Shown in pieces: positions 55,178 through 64,000 of a stretch of 64,000 bases of DNA. The position numbers and the translations under genes were made by a program. The notes below the pieces were generated by a model that saw only the letters and a program-made list of their open reading frames with translations, did no database searches and was not told the DNA's origin. Numbering within the stretch: the first letter of the stretch is position 1; every line of letters begins with the position of its first letter. Source of the DNA: an uncultured Aquimarina sp. (lineage in GTDB: Bacteria; Bacteroidota; Bacteroidia; Flavobacteriales; Flavobacteriaceae); NCBI GenBank assembly GCA_947498775.1, contig CANMLL010000003.1:124001-188000 (forward strand). The letters are read 5' to 3'.

Positions 55178-56497
55178 ATGAAAAACAAGTTACATTTTGC
55201 CTTACTTATAGTAATAATGGCAGTAAAAGGAAAAGCACAAGAGGTAAGCATAGACGCAGATATACGACCTCGAGTAGAATATTATAATGGTTTTGGTAAC
55301 CTTATACCTGAAGGTGTAGATGCAGGATTATTTGTTCAGCAACGCTCTCGCTTAAAGTTTGGGTATAAGGAAGAAAAATTCTCTGCCTATTTTAGTGTTC
55401 AGGATGTTAGTGTATGGGGTGATACACCTCAAATTGCAGCAGCGGATAATAACAATAGTTTCTCATTGGCACAAGCATGGATCGATTTTAAGTTTGGAAG
55501 TGGGTGGTCTACAAAATTAGGTAGGCAAGCACTATCTTATGATGACCAAAGAATATTTGGTGGATTAGATTGGGCAATGCAGGGGCGTTTTCATGATGCA
55601 GCTTTGCTGAAGTATAAAAAAGAAACCTTTGCACTAGATATAGGTGTTGCATTTAATCAAAATGGAATACGCACACAAACCACACTATTTGATCCCAATA
55701 ATGGAGGAAATGCAAGAGCCGTATTCGATTATAAAGGAATGATTTATGCCTGGTTACATAAAGATTGGGAGAAATTTTCGGCAAGTGTACTTGTAGCCAA
55801 CAATTCCTATCAAAACCTAGACCCTACCGACGGGCAAACTCCTGTCGATGGCTCCGTAAACCGCCAAACCTTTGGGACCCATTTGGTAGCAAAACCATCA
55901 AAAGGGCTCTCAATAGCCGCTAATCTTTACGGACAAACAGGTGAATTTACTGAAGATATTGATCTATCTGCCTACAATGCCATGTTGGAAATCAACTATA
56001 AACCCGGAAAAACTTTATTCGGTCTTGGTTTTGAAACACTTAGTGGGGATGAAAATGGAGGAAGCGATGGAGAAATCGAGTCGTTCTTTCCAATTTTTGG
56101 AACCAACCATAAGTTTAACGGATACATGGATTATTTTTATGTGGGCAATCATGCTAATAATGTTGGACTGAATGACATTTATGCCAAAACGGTTATCAAA
56201 ACCGGAGAAAAATCGAGCTTACTTATTAAAGCACATTACTTTGCAGGGGCAGAAAGCTTGGGTGACGATGTAGATGATTATTTAGGAACCGAAATAGACA
56301 TCGTTTTTACTCAAAAATTATTGTCCTTTGCGACCTTAAAATTAGGGTACTCCCATATGTTTGCATCGGATTCGATGGAAATACTAAAAGGAGTTCCAGA
56401 ACCAGCCGATGCACAATATTGGGGATGGGCCATGCTGGTAGTAAAACCAAACTTCTTAAAATGGAGCCCCAAACCTGCTCCTGCTGAAGGCCAATAA
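55178..56497 (+). CDS. Outer-membrane barrel, alginate-export/porin-like family
   Basis: A 439-residue outer-membrane protein (signal ends near KGKAQ). The barrel carries the family hallmarks: VSIDADIRPRVEYYNGF, VQQRSRLKFGYKE, WSTKLGRQALSYDDQRIFGGLDWAMQGRFHDAA and a series of alternating strands. In this family the pore passes anionic polymers or small anions. Its location in the nitrate cluster and the shared operator suggest nitrate or nitrite entry; direct proof is lacking. It is a single-gene unit followed by a hairpin. Confidence 0.82.
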   Translation: MKNKLHFALLIVIMAVKGKAQEVSIDADIRPRVEYYNGFGNLIPEGVDAGLFVQQRSRLKFGYKEEKFSAYFSVQDVSVWGDTPQIAAADNNNSFSLAQAWIDFKFGSGWSTKLGRQALSYDDQRIFGGLDWAMQGRFHDAALLKYKKETFALDIGVAFNQNGIRTQTTLFDPNNGGNARAVFDYKGMIYAWLHKDWEKFSASVLVANNSYQNLDPTDGQTPVDGSVNRQTFGTHLVAKPSKGLSIAANLYGQTGEFTEDIDLSAYNAMLEINYKPGKTLFGLGFETLSGDENGGSDGEIESFFPIFGTNHKFNGYMDYFYVGNHANNVGLNDIYAKTVIKTGEKSSLLIKAHYFAGAESLGDDVDDYLGTEIDIVFTQKLLSFATLKLGYSHMFASDSMEILKGVPEPADAQYWGWAMLVVKPNFLKWSPKPAPAEGQ

Positions 56498-56520
56498 ATA
56501 TTTGAACTCTTAGCTCGTAA

Positions 56521-56549
56521 AACCCTGCAAAAATGACTTTTGCAGGGTT
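56521..56549 (+). terminator. Perfect 12-bp hairpin after the porin gene
   Basis: AACCCTGCAAAA and TTTTGCAGGGTT enclose five bases. It lies 23 bases after the stop codon. The run of T after it is weak, so it may be a terminator of low strength or an mRNA end stabiliser. Confidence 0.6.
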
Positions 56550-56612
56550 GCCTGTTTATTATTTAGATATTCTCAATTTCACTAGTTTATAATTACGTAT
56601 TTCTTATTAAAT

Positions 56613-56637
56613 AATTAAGTATTAATACTTAATTTTG
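56613..56637 (+). promoter_or_regulatory. 22-bp perfect palindrome joined to -7 box, nirB
   Basis: The core TAAGTA-TTAA-TACTTA (56616-56631) lies in a perfect 22-base palindrome (56613-56634), which overlaps TAATTTTG (56630-56637). The nirB ATG is 20 bases further on, so the mRNA leader is very short. This is the most symmetrical of the five sites. Single TACGTA hexamers flank it (56594 and 56647). Confidence 0.8.
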
Positions 56638-56656
56638 AATCATAAATACGTAGTTT

Positions 56657-59170
56657 ATGAAGCATGTAGTAGTTATAGGTAACGGAATGGTAGGTTACAA
56701 GTTTTGCGAAAAGTTTGTAGCCTCAGAAAAATTCAACGAATATAAGCTTACTGTTTTTGGCGAAGAACCCAGGAGAGCGTATGATCGAGTTCACCTGAGT
56801 GAATATTATGCCGGAAAAACAACAGAAGATCTAAGCTTATCTACTGCCACCTGGTATCATGAAAATAACATAGATCTTCATACTTCTGAAATGATTACCG
56901 AAATCAATAGAGAAGAAAAAACAGTTGCCAATCATCGTGGGGTGAAATACTCGTACGATTATTTGGTACTAGCCACCGGATCTTCAGCCTTTGTTCCTCC
57001 AATACCAGGAGTAGAAAAAGAAGGCGTATTTGTGTATAGAACTATTGAAGATCTTGAAGCTATTGAAGCTTATGCAAAAAAGATGAAATCCGAAGGAAAA
57101 ACTCAAGCAGCTGTCCTTGGTGGAGGATTATTAGGCCTTGAAGCAGCAAATGCAGTAAAAGAACTAGGCTTAGAAGCTCATGTAGTAGAATTTGCCCCAA
57201 AATTAATGCCAAGACAGCTTGATCAAGGGGGTAGTGATATGCTTCAGGCGAAGATTGAAGAGTTAGGACTACATGTTCATGTAAGCAAACAAACAGAATT
57301 CATTCAAGGAGATAAAACCATTGAAGGGCTACAATATATAGACGGTTCAGCACTAAAAGTTGATATGCTTGTGATCTCTGCCGGAATCCGACCTCGAGAC
57401 GAGGTTGCCAAAGAGTGTGGTTTAGATACAGGCTTAAGAGGAGGTGTTATCGTAGATAACACTATGAAAACTTCAGACGATACTATCTATGCTATTGGTG
57501 AGGTTGCCTTATACAATAATATGATCTATGGTCTCGTTGCACCCGGATATGACATGGCAGATATTGTTGTATCACAAATTACCGGGTATACAGATAAAAC
57601 TATGGTGGAGCATATCGACATGTCAACACAATTAAAACTTATCGGTACCGAAGTAGCAAGTTTTGGAGATGCATTCTGTGAGGGAGAAGCTATAGATACC
57701 ATTGTTTATGAAAACAAACGAAAAGGAATTTATAAACGCATCAATGTTTCTGAAGATGGTTCTAAGTTACTGGGAGGAATTCTGGTCGGAGATTCATCAG
57801 ATTACAATGCTCTTTTTCAAATATACAATACTGCTATGGCACTCCCCGAAGATCCCGAGGACTTGATTCTGGGTAGTCGTGGAAGCGATAATTCTCTTTT
57901 AGGAGATGTAATGGATCTACCGGATGATGCCCAGATCTGTTCTTGTGAAAGCGTAAGCAAAGGAACAATCTGTAGCGATATTCAAGACGGAACCTGTAAT
58001 GACTTAGGGGATGTTATTTCATGTACCAAGGCAGGAACAGGTTGTGGTGGATGTAAACCCATGGTAAAAGATTTGGTTGATGCAACTTTAAAATCTTTGG
58101 GAAAGGAAGTAAAAGATACGATCTGCGAGCATTTTGAATATAACCGACAAGAGCTTTTTGATATCATAAAATTAAAAGGTTATAGAAAATTTGATGAGGC
58201 ACTAGATCATTATGGTAACGGTGATGGATGTGAAGTCTGCAAACCCGTAGTCGCTTCTATCATGGCTAGTATCTATGCTGATACCGCCAACGAAGAAGAG
58301 GTGATACAAGATTCTAACGATCGATTTTTGGCCAATATTCAACGCAATGGTACGTATTCTGTAGTGCCTAGAATTCCTGGAGGAGAAATTACTCCTGAAA
58401 AATTAATTGCTTTGGGTGAAGTTGGTAAAAAATATGATTTGTATACTAAAATTACGGGGGGGCAACGGGTTGATTTCTTTGGAGCACGTCTTGATCAACT
58501 ACCAAAAATATGGAAAGACTTAATTGATCATGGTTTTGAAAGCGGTCATGCCTACGGAAAATCATTGCGCACCGTTAAAAGTTGCGTAGGATCTACCTGG
58601 TGTCGATATGGCATGGATGAAAGTGTAAGCTTTGCTATAGAATTGGAGGAACGCTACAAAGGGCTGCGATCTCCACACAAAATAAAAGGCGGGGTTTCTG
58701 GGTGCATTCGAGAATGTGCGGAAGCTCGATGTAAAGATTTTGGAGTCATTGCTGTAGAAGGCGGCTGGAATCTTTATGTATGTGGAAACGGAGGAGCCAA
58801 TCCAAAACATGCCGAATTACTAGCCGAACAAATTGATAATGAAACCGTAATCAAATATCTGGACAGATTTCTAATGTTTTATATAAGAACGGCAGCTCCT
58901 CTAGAACGAACTGCCAAATGGTTAGACAAACTTGATGGAGGGATAGAATACCTAAAACAAGTTGTAGTTGATGATACTCTTGAATTGGCCGATGAACTCG
59001 AAGCAGAAATGACAACATTAGTGTATAATTTTCAATGCGAGTGGACACAAGCCATACAAGATGAAGAAATAATGAAACGTTTCAATCACTTTGTAAATAG
59101 TGATCAGCCCGATGACAACCTTGTTTTTGTTCCATTAAGAGATCAAAAGATGCCAAAACTTTGGAAATAA
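56657..59170 (+). CDS. nirB: Nitrite reductase (NADH) large subunit
   Basis: An 837-residue sirohaem enzyme that reduces nitrite to ammonium. The N-terminal FAD/NAD module has VVIGNGMVGYKFCEKF and AVLGGGLLGLEAANAV. One BFD [2Fe-2S] domain (ICSCESVSKG, GTGCGGCKPM) is near residue 430-480, and a second Cys-poor copy (GDGCEVCKPV) follows. The C-terminal nitrite/sulfite reductase part has the Fe4S4-sirohaem Cys set, KSCVGSTWCRYG and GCIRECAEARCKD. It leads the nirBD operon with a nitrate-type operator 20 bases upstream. Confidence 0.96.
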   Translation: MKHVVVIGNGMVGYKFCEKFVASEKFNEYKLTVFGEEPRRAYDRVHLSEYYAGKTTEDLSLSTATWYHENNIDLHTSEMITEINREEKTVANHRGVKYSYDYLVLATGSSAFVPPIPGVEKEGVFVYRTIEDLEAIEAYAKKMKSEGKTQAAVLGGGLLGLEAANAVKELGLEAHVVEFAPKLMPRQLDQGGSDMLQAKIEELGLHVHVSKQTEFIQGDKTIEGLQYIDGSALKVDMLVISAGIRPRDEVAKECGLDTGLRGGVIVDNTMKTSDDTIYAIGEVALYNNMIYGLVAPGYDMADIVVSQITGYTDKTMVEHIDMSTQLKLIGTEVASFGDAFCEGEAIDTIVYENKRKGIYKRINVSEDGSKLLGGILVGDSSDYNALFQIYNTAMALPEDPEDLILGSRGSDNSLLGDVMDLPDDAQICSCESVSKGTICSDIQDGTCNDLGDVISCTKAGTGCGGCKPMVKDLVDATLKSLGKEVKDTICEHFEYNRQELFDIIKLKGYRKFDEALDHYGNGDGCEVCKPVVASIMASIYADTANEEEVIQDSNDRFLANIQRNGTYSVVPRIPGGEITPEKLIALGEVGKKYDLYTKITGGQRVDFFGARLDQLPKIWKDLIDHGFESGHAYGKSLRTVKSCVGSTWCRYGMDESVSFAIELEERYKGLRSPHKIKGGVSGCIRECAEARCKDFGVIAVEGGWNLYVCGNGGANPKHAELLAEQIDNETVIKYLDRFLMFYIRTAAPLERTAKWLDKLDGGIEYLKQVVVDDTLELADELEAEMTTLVYNFQCEWTQAIQDEEIMKRFNHFVNSDQPDDNLVFVPLRDQKMPKLWK

Positions 59171-59215
59171 ATAACCTTTCTAAAAAATACGTCAGAAATT
59201 AAAAACACAGACAAA

Positions 59216-59593
59216 ATGGAAGAAATTTTAGACATTTATAAAACCACTAAAGTAGAAAATGTAAAGGTGTGGTATAAAGCTGCCAAAGTGATTGATTTTC
59301 CTAAAAATGGTGGTGCTTGCATCAAGTACCAAGAAAAACAAATAGCCATTTTTAATTTTGAAAGAAAAAACAAATGGTATGCCTGCCAGAATATTTGTCC
59401 GCACAAAATGGAAATGGTACTTAGTCGGGGAATGCTAGGTGATCAAAATGGTATTCCAAAAGTAGCTTGCCCCATGCATAAGAAAACCTTTTCCTTAGAA
59501 AATGGTGAAAATTTAAATGGTAATCTTGAGCCTATTGCTACCTACCCGGTAAAAATCGAAGAAGGTAATGTTTATATTGGTTTTTCTGAATAA
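59216..59593 (+). CDS. nirD: Nitrite reductase small subunit, Rieske type
   Basis: The 125-residue small subunit of the NirBD reductase. It has a full Rieske [2Fe-2S] motif, CPHK followed 24 residues later by CPMHK; many proteobacterial NirD proteins have lost these ligands, so the cluster is likely kept here. It follows nirB after 45 bases and is transcribed with it. Confidence 0.92.
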   Translation: MEEILDIYKTTKVENVKVWYKAAKVIDFPKNGGACIKYQEKQIAIFNFERKNKWYACQNICPHKMEMVLSRGMLGDQNGIPKVACPMHKKTFSLENGENLNGNLEPIATYPVKIEEGNVYIGFSE

Positions 59594-59601
59594 AAGGATT
59601 G

Positions 59602-59633
59602 TTTGATTAGAGGGTCAAAAAGCACTAACTTTG
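59602..59633 (+). promoter_or_regulatory. Promoter of the DUF4202-kinase pair
   Basis: TTTG (59602-59605) and TAACTTTG (59626-59633) are spaced 20 bases, a good match to the Bacteroidota -33/-7 pattern. The ATG of the DUF4202 gene is 26 bases downstream. It lacks the palindrome seen at the other nitrate promoters, so the pair may be expressed independently of nitrate. Confidence 0.6.
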
Positions 59634-59658
59634 TTGGTATATCACTTATAAACTTTTT

Positions 59659-60246
59659 ATGTCGTCTGAAAAATTATTGCTCGAAGCTTACAGATTATTT
59701 GATGAAGTCAATGCCAAAGACCCCAATGCTGAAACCGTCAACAGAGAAATAGTCCCTAAAGAATTAATCTATGGACAACGAATGACACAAACCCTGGAAA
59801 GCTTTGAACCAGGAGCCTCAGAAACGTTAAAACTTGCCGCTAGATCCCAACACATCTGTCGTTGGGAAATCCCAAGAGACAGTTACCCAATGGATCGTGT
59901 TGGCTACCTGAAATGGAGGGAGGAACTTAAAAAATTTCATGCATCAAAAGCTTCAGAAATTCTACAAAAAGTTGGTTATGATGATGACGTTGTAAGCAGA
60001 GTGTCTTTTTTGCTTCAGAAAAAGAAATTAAAAAAAGACGAAGAAACACAAACTTTGGAGGATGTAATTTGTCTGGTTTTTTTAGAATATTACTACGAAG
60101 AATTTTCAACAAAACATACTAACCAAAAAGTAATTGATATTTTACAAAAAACCTGGCGAAAAATGTCTGATAGAGGACACAAAGCCGCCTTGGCACTATC
60201 ATATTCTGAAAAAGCATTAGCTTTGATTCAACAGGCACTAGCATAA
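59659..60246 (+). CDS. DUF4202 protein between nirD and the nitrate kinase
   Basis: A 195-residue soluble protein that matches DUF4202 by its conserved parts: AYRLFDEVNAKDPN, then LAARSQHICRWEIPRDSYPM and YLKWREELKKFHA, with IHD-like metal-site residues (ARSQHI, DRVGYL). It resembles small all-helical HD-type proteins. The family often occurs next to nitrite reductase genes. It precedes the histidine kinase by six bases, so the two are co-translated. Role unknown; a nitrite-linked function is likely. Confidence 0.7.
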   Translation: MSSEKLLLEAYRLFDEVNAKDPNAETVNREIVPKELIYGQRMTQTLESFEPGASETLKLAARSQHICRWEIPRDSYPMDRVGYLKWREELKKFHASKASEILQKVGYDDDVVSRVSFLLQKKKLKKDEETQTLEDVICLVFLEYYYEEFSTKHTNQKVIDILQKTWRKMSDRGHKAALALSYSEKALALIQQALA

Positions 60247-60251
60247 TTACC

Positions 60252-62072
60252 TTGAATAAAAGAAAATCTTTAGATCATCAAACTTTTGGGCGCCTAAGCA
60301 AAATCTATATCATCGCTTTAGGAGCAATTGCCCTATTTACTATTGGGGCTCAATTTTTTATTCAACAATATCTTAATTCTCAGATTGATGATTCTCGAAT
60401 TATTAATATTTCGGGTAGACAAAGAATGCTAAGCCAGAAAATATCCAAAGAAACGCTTTTGCTCTCTTATTCAGAAATTCGACAGCCTAAAAGTCAATAT
60501 ATTCAAGAACTTGAAGCCACTATAGCACTATGGAGAGAATCTCATGAAATTTTGATTCTGTATAACGAATCCCTAATAAAAAATCAACAAGACAGCACCG
60601 AAATACAAAAAATGTTTACTGTACTCGAACCTTATTTTCAAACCATCTACCGAAACAGCTTGAACATTTTAAATTTAGTAAAAACAGATACCATTAATCA
60701 AAAAAGACTTACACCTCATATCGATGCCATAATCTTAAACGAACCATTATTTTTGAGGCAAATGGATGCTATTGTATTTCAGTATGACAAAGAGGCTAAG
60801 CAAAAAGTTTCTAGTTTAAAACGAATTGAATATATACTATTTGTACTAATCATTCTTATTTTAATTTTTGAATTCTTATTATTATTCAGACCTGTAGCAT
60901 TAAGCATCAAAAAGACAATTTCTAATTTGTTAAGTTCTCAACAAAAAGCCGAGGAAATGGCTACCCGTGCGGGTGAGTTAAGAAAAGTACAGGAACAGAA
61001 TGTTCAAGAATTACTATCACTAACCCGAGCAATAGATCAAACACTACTCTACGCAAGAGTAGATGAGCATGGTATAATTAAGAATTTGGGAGAACGTTTT
61101 GCTAATCTTCTACATAAAGAACAGGAACATGAAAGTAGTAATCTTGCAGAGCTTATGAATCTTGGAGAAGTAGAAAAAAACAGATTACTCATGTTGATTG
61201 CTCAAAACAAAGGAGGGGTTTTTAATGAGGAATTTAAGTTTGAAACCAAATCCGGAGAACATATCTGGTTAGATATCTCAATACATACCATATATAAAGA
61301 GTCTGGCACATCTGAGAGATTGGTACTATGTTCTAATATTTCTAAAAGAAAAGAAGCTCAAAACGAGGTAGAACGACTAAATGTTTCGAGATACAAGGAA
61401 AAAGAAGAGCTACAAAAATCAAATGCCAGTCAAATTGTAGAGGCTCAAGAAGAGGAAAGAAAGAGAATTGCCAAAGAGATACATGATAGCATTGGACAAA
61501 TGTTAACCGCGTTAAAATTTAACATTGAGTCGATTAATTTAAAAAATATTGAAAAGACAGCTCAGAAAATCGAAGGGTTAAAGCAATTATCCAATGATCT
61601 TATCCAAGGAACCAGAATGGCAACCTTTAATCTTACGCCACCAGAACTAAAAGATTATGGGATAAGCATTGCACTTCAGAAAATGGTTAAAGAATTATCA
61701 AAATTAACAGGAAAAAACATCCTTTTTGAAAACAAATCTGATTTTGATCAAAGATTTGACACTCTTGTAGAAACCAACCTATATCGTGTAACGCAAGAGG
61801 CTATAAACAACGCGATTAAATATGCCAAGTCTGATTTTATAATGGTCACAATTAATCATTCTGACTCGCTATTAAGTATCACAATTGATGATAATGGAAA
61901 AGGATTTAACATCAAAGATATCCCTTCTAAACCTACCAATAATGCAGAAGGAGGAATGGGATTATTCTTTATGAAAGAGCGTATGAATTATATAAACGGA
62001 CGGTTGTTTATTACTTCAATTCCTAATGAAGGAACCCGAATAACCTTGAATTATAATCTAAACGAGAATTAA
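60252..62072 (+). CDS. Histidine kinase with PilJ-type periplasmic sensor and PAS domain
   Basis: A 606-residue sensor kinase. The coding frame starts with TTG, six bases after the DUF4202 stop. A membrane helix (about residues 18-38), a PilJ/NarX-like periplasmic region with NISGRQRMLSQKIS (about 47-60), a second helix (about 192-212), a coiled segment, a PAS domain (about 265-370), a HisKA_3 helix (EERKRIAKEIHDSIGQMLTA) and an HATPase_c domain (RVTQEAINNAIKYAKS; GMGLFFMKERM) follow. The layout is that of a nitrate/nitrite sensor, with the regulator at 54248-54928 as the likely partner. Confidence 0.88.
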   Translation: MNKRKSLDHQTFGRLSKIYIIALGAIALFTIGAQFFIQQYLNSQIDDSRIINISGRQRMLSQKISKETLLLSYSEIRQPKSQYIQELEATIALWRESHEILILYNESLIKNQQDSTEIQKMFTVLEPYFQTIYRNSLNILNLVKTDTINQKRLTPHIDAIILNEPLFLRQMDAIVFQYDKEAKQKVSSLKRIEYILFVLIILILIFEFLLLFRPVALSIKKTISNLLSSQQKAEEMATRAGELRKVQEQNVQELLSLTRAIDQTLLYARVDEHGIIKNLGERFANLLHKEQEHESSNLAELMNLGEVEKNRLLMLIAQNKGGVFNEEFKFETKSGEHIWLDISIHTIYKESGTSERLVLCSNISKRKEAQNEVERLNVSRYKEKEELQKSNASQIVEAQEEERKRIAKEIHDSIGQMLTALKFNIESINLKNIEKTAQKIEGLKQLSNDLIQGTRMATFNLTPPELKDYGISIALQKMVKELSKLTGKNILFENKSDFDQRFDTLVETNLYRVTQEAINNAIKYAKSDFIMVTINHSDSLLSITIDDNGKGFNIKDIPSKPTNNAEGGMGLFFMKERMNYINGRLFITSIPNEGTRITLNYNLNEN

Positions 62073-62079
62073 GGTTTAT

Positions 62080-62952
62080 CTACACCTTATTAGGCTTTTT
62101 TTTTATCACTTCGTTGCGATAATAATCGATGATCCCATCAATGGGTCTTCTTACAATGTTTCCTACGGTTAGGTGATACGGCCAAACAGCCGCTCTAATA
62201 ATATCTTCACTAAAATGTGCTATTGATCCAATAAAATGAATCGGTACATTCTGCGCCTCGGGAAAGCACAATACTCTATTCTCAACAAATTCCTGAATAC
62301 CTTCGGTGACTATTTTGTAGAAATACCCATTACGCTCACTGGTAAAAATAAATTCTGCGAAGGAAGCTAAATATGTATTAGGGTTATCCTTTTTGTAAAG
62401 ATTTTCTTTGATCGCATCTGAAGAAAGGTCAAAACGTTTCTCAAAGTCTGAAGCAACCTCTGGAGGCATTCTTTTGTAGTAATAGTCTCGTATTAATCTC
62501 TTTCCGAAGTGATTCCCACTGGCTTCATCCATAAGAATGTATCCCAAAGAATCTACGGACATATGGATATTATCTCCATCATAATAGCAACTATTAGAAC
62601 CCGTACCCAAAATACAAACAATACCCGGTTCTGTTGTAGCTGCATAAACAGCAGCTACCATATCCTCTTTAACTATAACTTTTGTTGCATTTATAAAGAA
62701 ACTTTCTAACACCTTTTTAAGCATAGCCGCAGGTTTTTTAGTACCGCATCCAGCTCCATAAAAATGAACTTCATCAACCTTAGCAAAGTAAGAACTTAGT
62801 TCGGGATTCTTTTGAATCCTTTCTTCCAATAGAGATTTTTCAAATACAGCAGGGTTCAAGCCTTCTGTACGAGTTTTAAAAACGATTTCTCCAGAATTAT
62901 CTAGAAGTATCCAATCGCATTTGGTAGAACCACCGTCGGTTAATAAAATCAT
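62080..62952 (-). CDS. BadF/BcrA-type N-acetylglucosamine kinase-like protein
   Basis: A 290-residue ASKHA-fold kinase. The phosphate-1 loop is LLTDGGSTKCDWILLD at the start; GIVCILGTGSNSCYYDG is the phosphate-2/adenine region and LGYILMDEASGNHFGKRLI follows. This family includes GlcNAc kinases of Bacteroidota and the activators of 2-hydroxyacyl-CoA dehydratases. The size fits the sugar kinases. It lies before gap on the same strand (137 bases apart), but a shared operon is uncertain. Confidence 0.85.
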   Translation of the reverse strand: MILLTDGGSTKCDWILLDNSGEIVFKTRTEGLNPAVFEKSLLEERIQKNPELSSYFAKVDEVHFYGAGCGTKKPAAMLKKVLESFFINATKVIVKEDMVAAVYAATTEPGIVCILGTGSNSCYYDGDNIHMSVDSLGYILMDEASGNHFGKRLIRDYYYKRMPPEVASDFEKRFDLSSDAIKENLYKKDNPNTYLASFAEFIFTSERNGYFYKIVTEGIQEFVENRVLCFPEAQNVPIHFIGSIAHFSEDIIRAAVWPYHLTVGNIVRRPIDGIIDYYRNEVIKKKPNKV

Positions 62953-63002
62953 TTGAAAATTTGTTTGTTGTTAGCAAAGAGAAAACTAAAACTCCAGTCT
63001 GT

Positions 63003-63067
63003 CTTCTCAAGCGAAGTGGAGAAGTATTATAATTTTACTTGTAATACATTTCGACTCCGCTCAATGT
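63003..63067. repeat. Short palindromic repeats between gap and the BadF-type kinase
   Basis: Three small inverted repeats follow each other: CTTCTC/GAGAAG (63003-63024), GTATTA/TAATAC (63024-63047) and ACATT/AATGT enclosing TCGACTCCGCTC (63046-63067). This resembles dispersed intergenic repeats of the group. They may act as a terminator of gap; no T-run is seen. Confidence 0.4.
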
Positions 63068-63089
63068 AACAGTATGGGTTCCTACTTAA

Positions 63090-64000
<911 letters not shown>

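Overview
The window looks like a chromosomal segment of a marine-type member of the Flavobacteriaceae (Bacteroidota). It is AT-rich. Signs of this group are many promoter -7 boxes of the form TAnnTTTG, a TonB receptor with STN and carboxypeptidase-like domains, DUF4249 lipoproteins, a protein with a probable type IX secretion tail, and class II IlvC. No tRNA, rRNA, CRISPR array, phage or intact insertion sequence was seen.

Layout. 1-2952 (minus strand): arginine genes, read as a short Arg-rich leader ORF, a GNAT acyltransferase, argG and argC (cut by the window edge). 3178-3735: a small outer-membrane barrel. 4037-11860 (minus): ilvD-ilvB-ilvN-ilvC-ilvA, preceded by two tandem leader-peptide attenuators rich in Ile and Val codons. 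12143-14662 (minus): a split two-component module (polytopic membrane protein, histidine kinase, LuxR-type regulator) plus a Cys-rich unknown. 14920-18483 (minus): a 5-oxoprolinase operon (pxpABC) led by an Nramp-related transporter that lacks the usual metal ligands. 18576-22371: comM, whose 3' end is repeated 2.2 kb away, with a GH-like/DUF4214 lipoprotein between the copies. 22477-30142 (minus): a TonB receptor operon with two DUF4249 lipoproteins and an MG2/plug-like protein. 30440-32533: aspartate kinase and a divergent ACT-like protein. 32982-43217: mixed genes (M13 peptidase, hybrid kinase, S41 peptidase, hypotheticals) and a MITE-like element.

43218-62072 is a nitrate assimilation cluster of about 19 kb. 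Nitrate probably crosses the outer membrane by a beta-barrel protein (55178-56497) and is imported by an NrtABCD-type ABC transporter. It is reduced by a large fusion of a molybdopterin nitrate reductase with an NirB-like FAD module and a BFD [2Fe-2S] domain. A neighbouring protein joins a degenerate sulfite/nitrite-reductase scaffold to a rubredoxin and may pass electrons. NirBD reduces nitrite to ammonium. Sensing is probably done by a periplasmic double PilJ-type protein, a PilJ-type histidine kinase and a NarL-like regulator. Five promoters of this cluster carry the same 16-bp palindrome, TAmGTA-N4-TACTTA, and at four of them it is joined directly to a TAnnTTTG -7 box. This looks like an undescribed regulon operator.

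62080-64000 holds a BadF-type sugar kinase and gap (cut by the window edge).

The strongest leads are the nitrate operator, the two ilv attenuators, the arginine leader ORF, the fused nitrate reductase with its rubredoxin partner, and the duplicated comM end.
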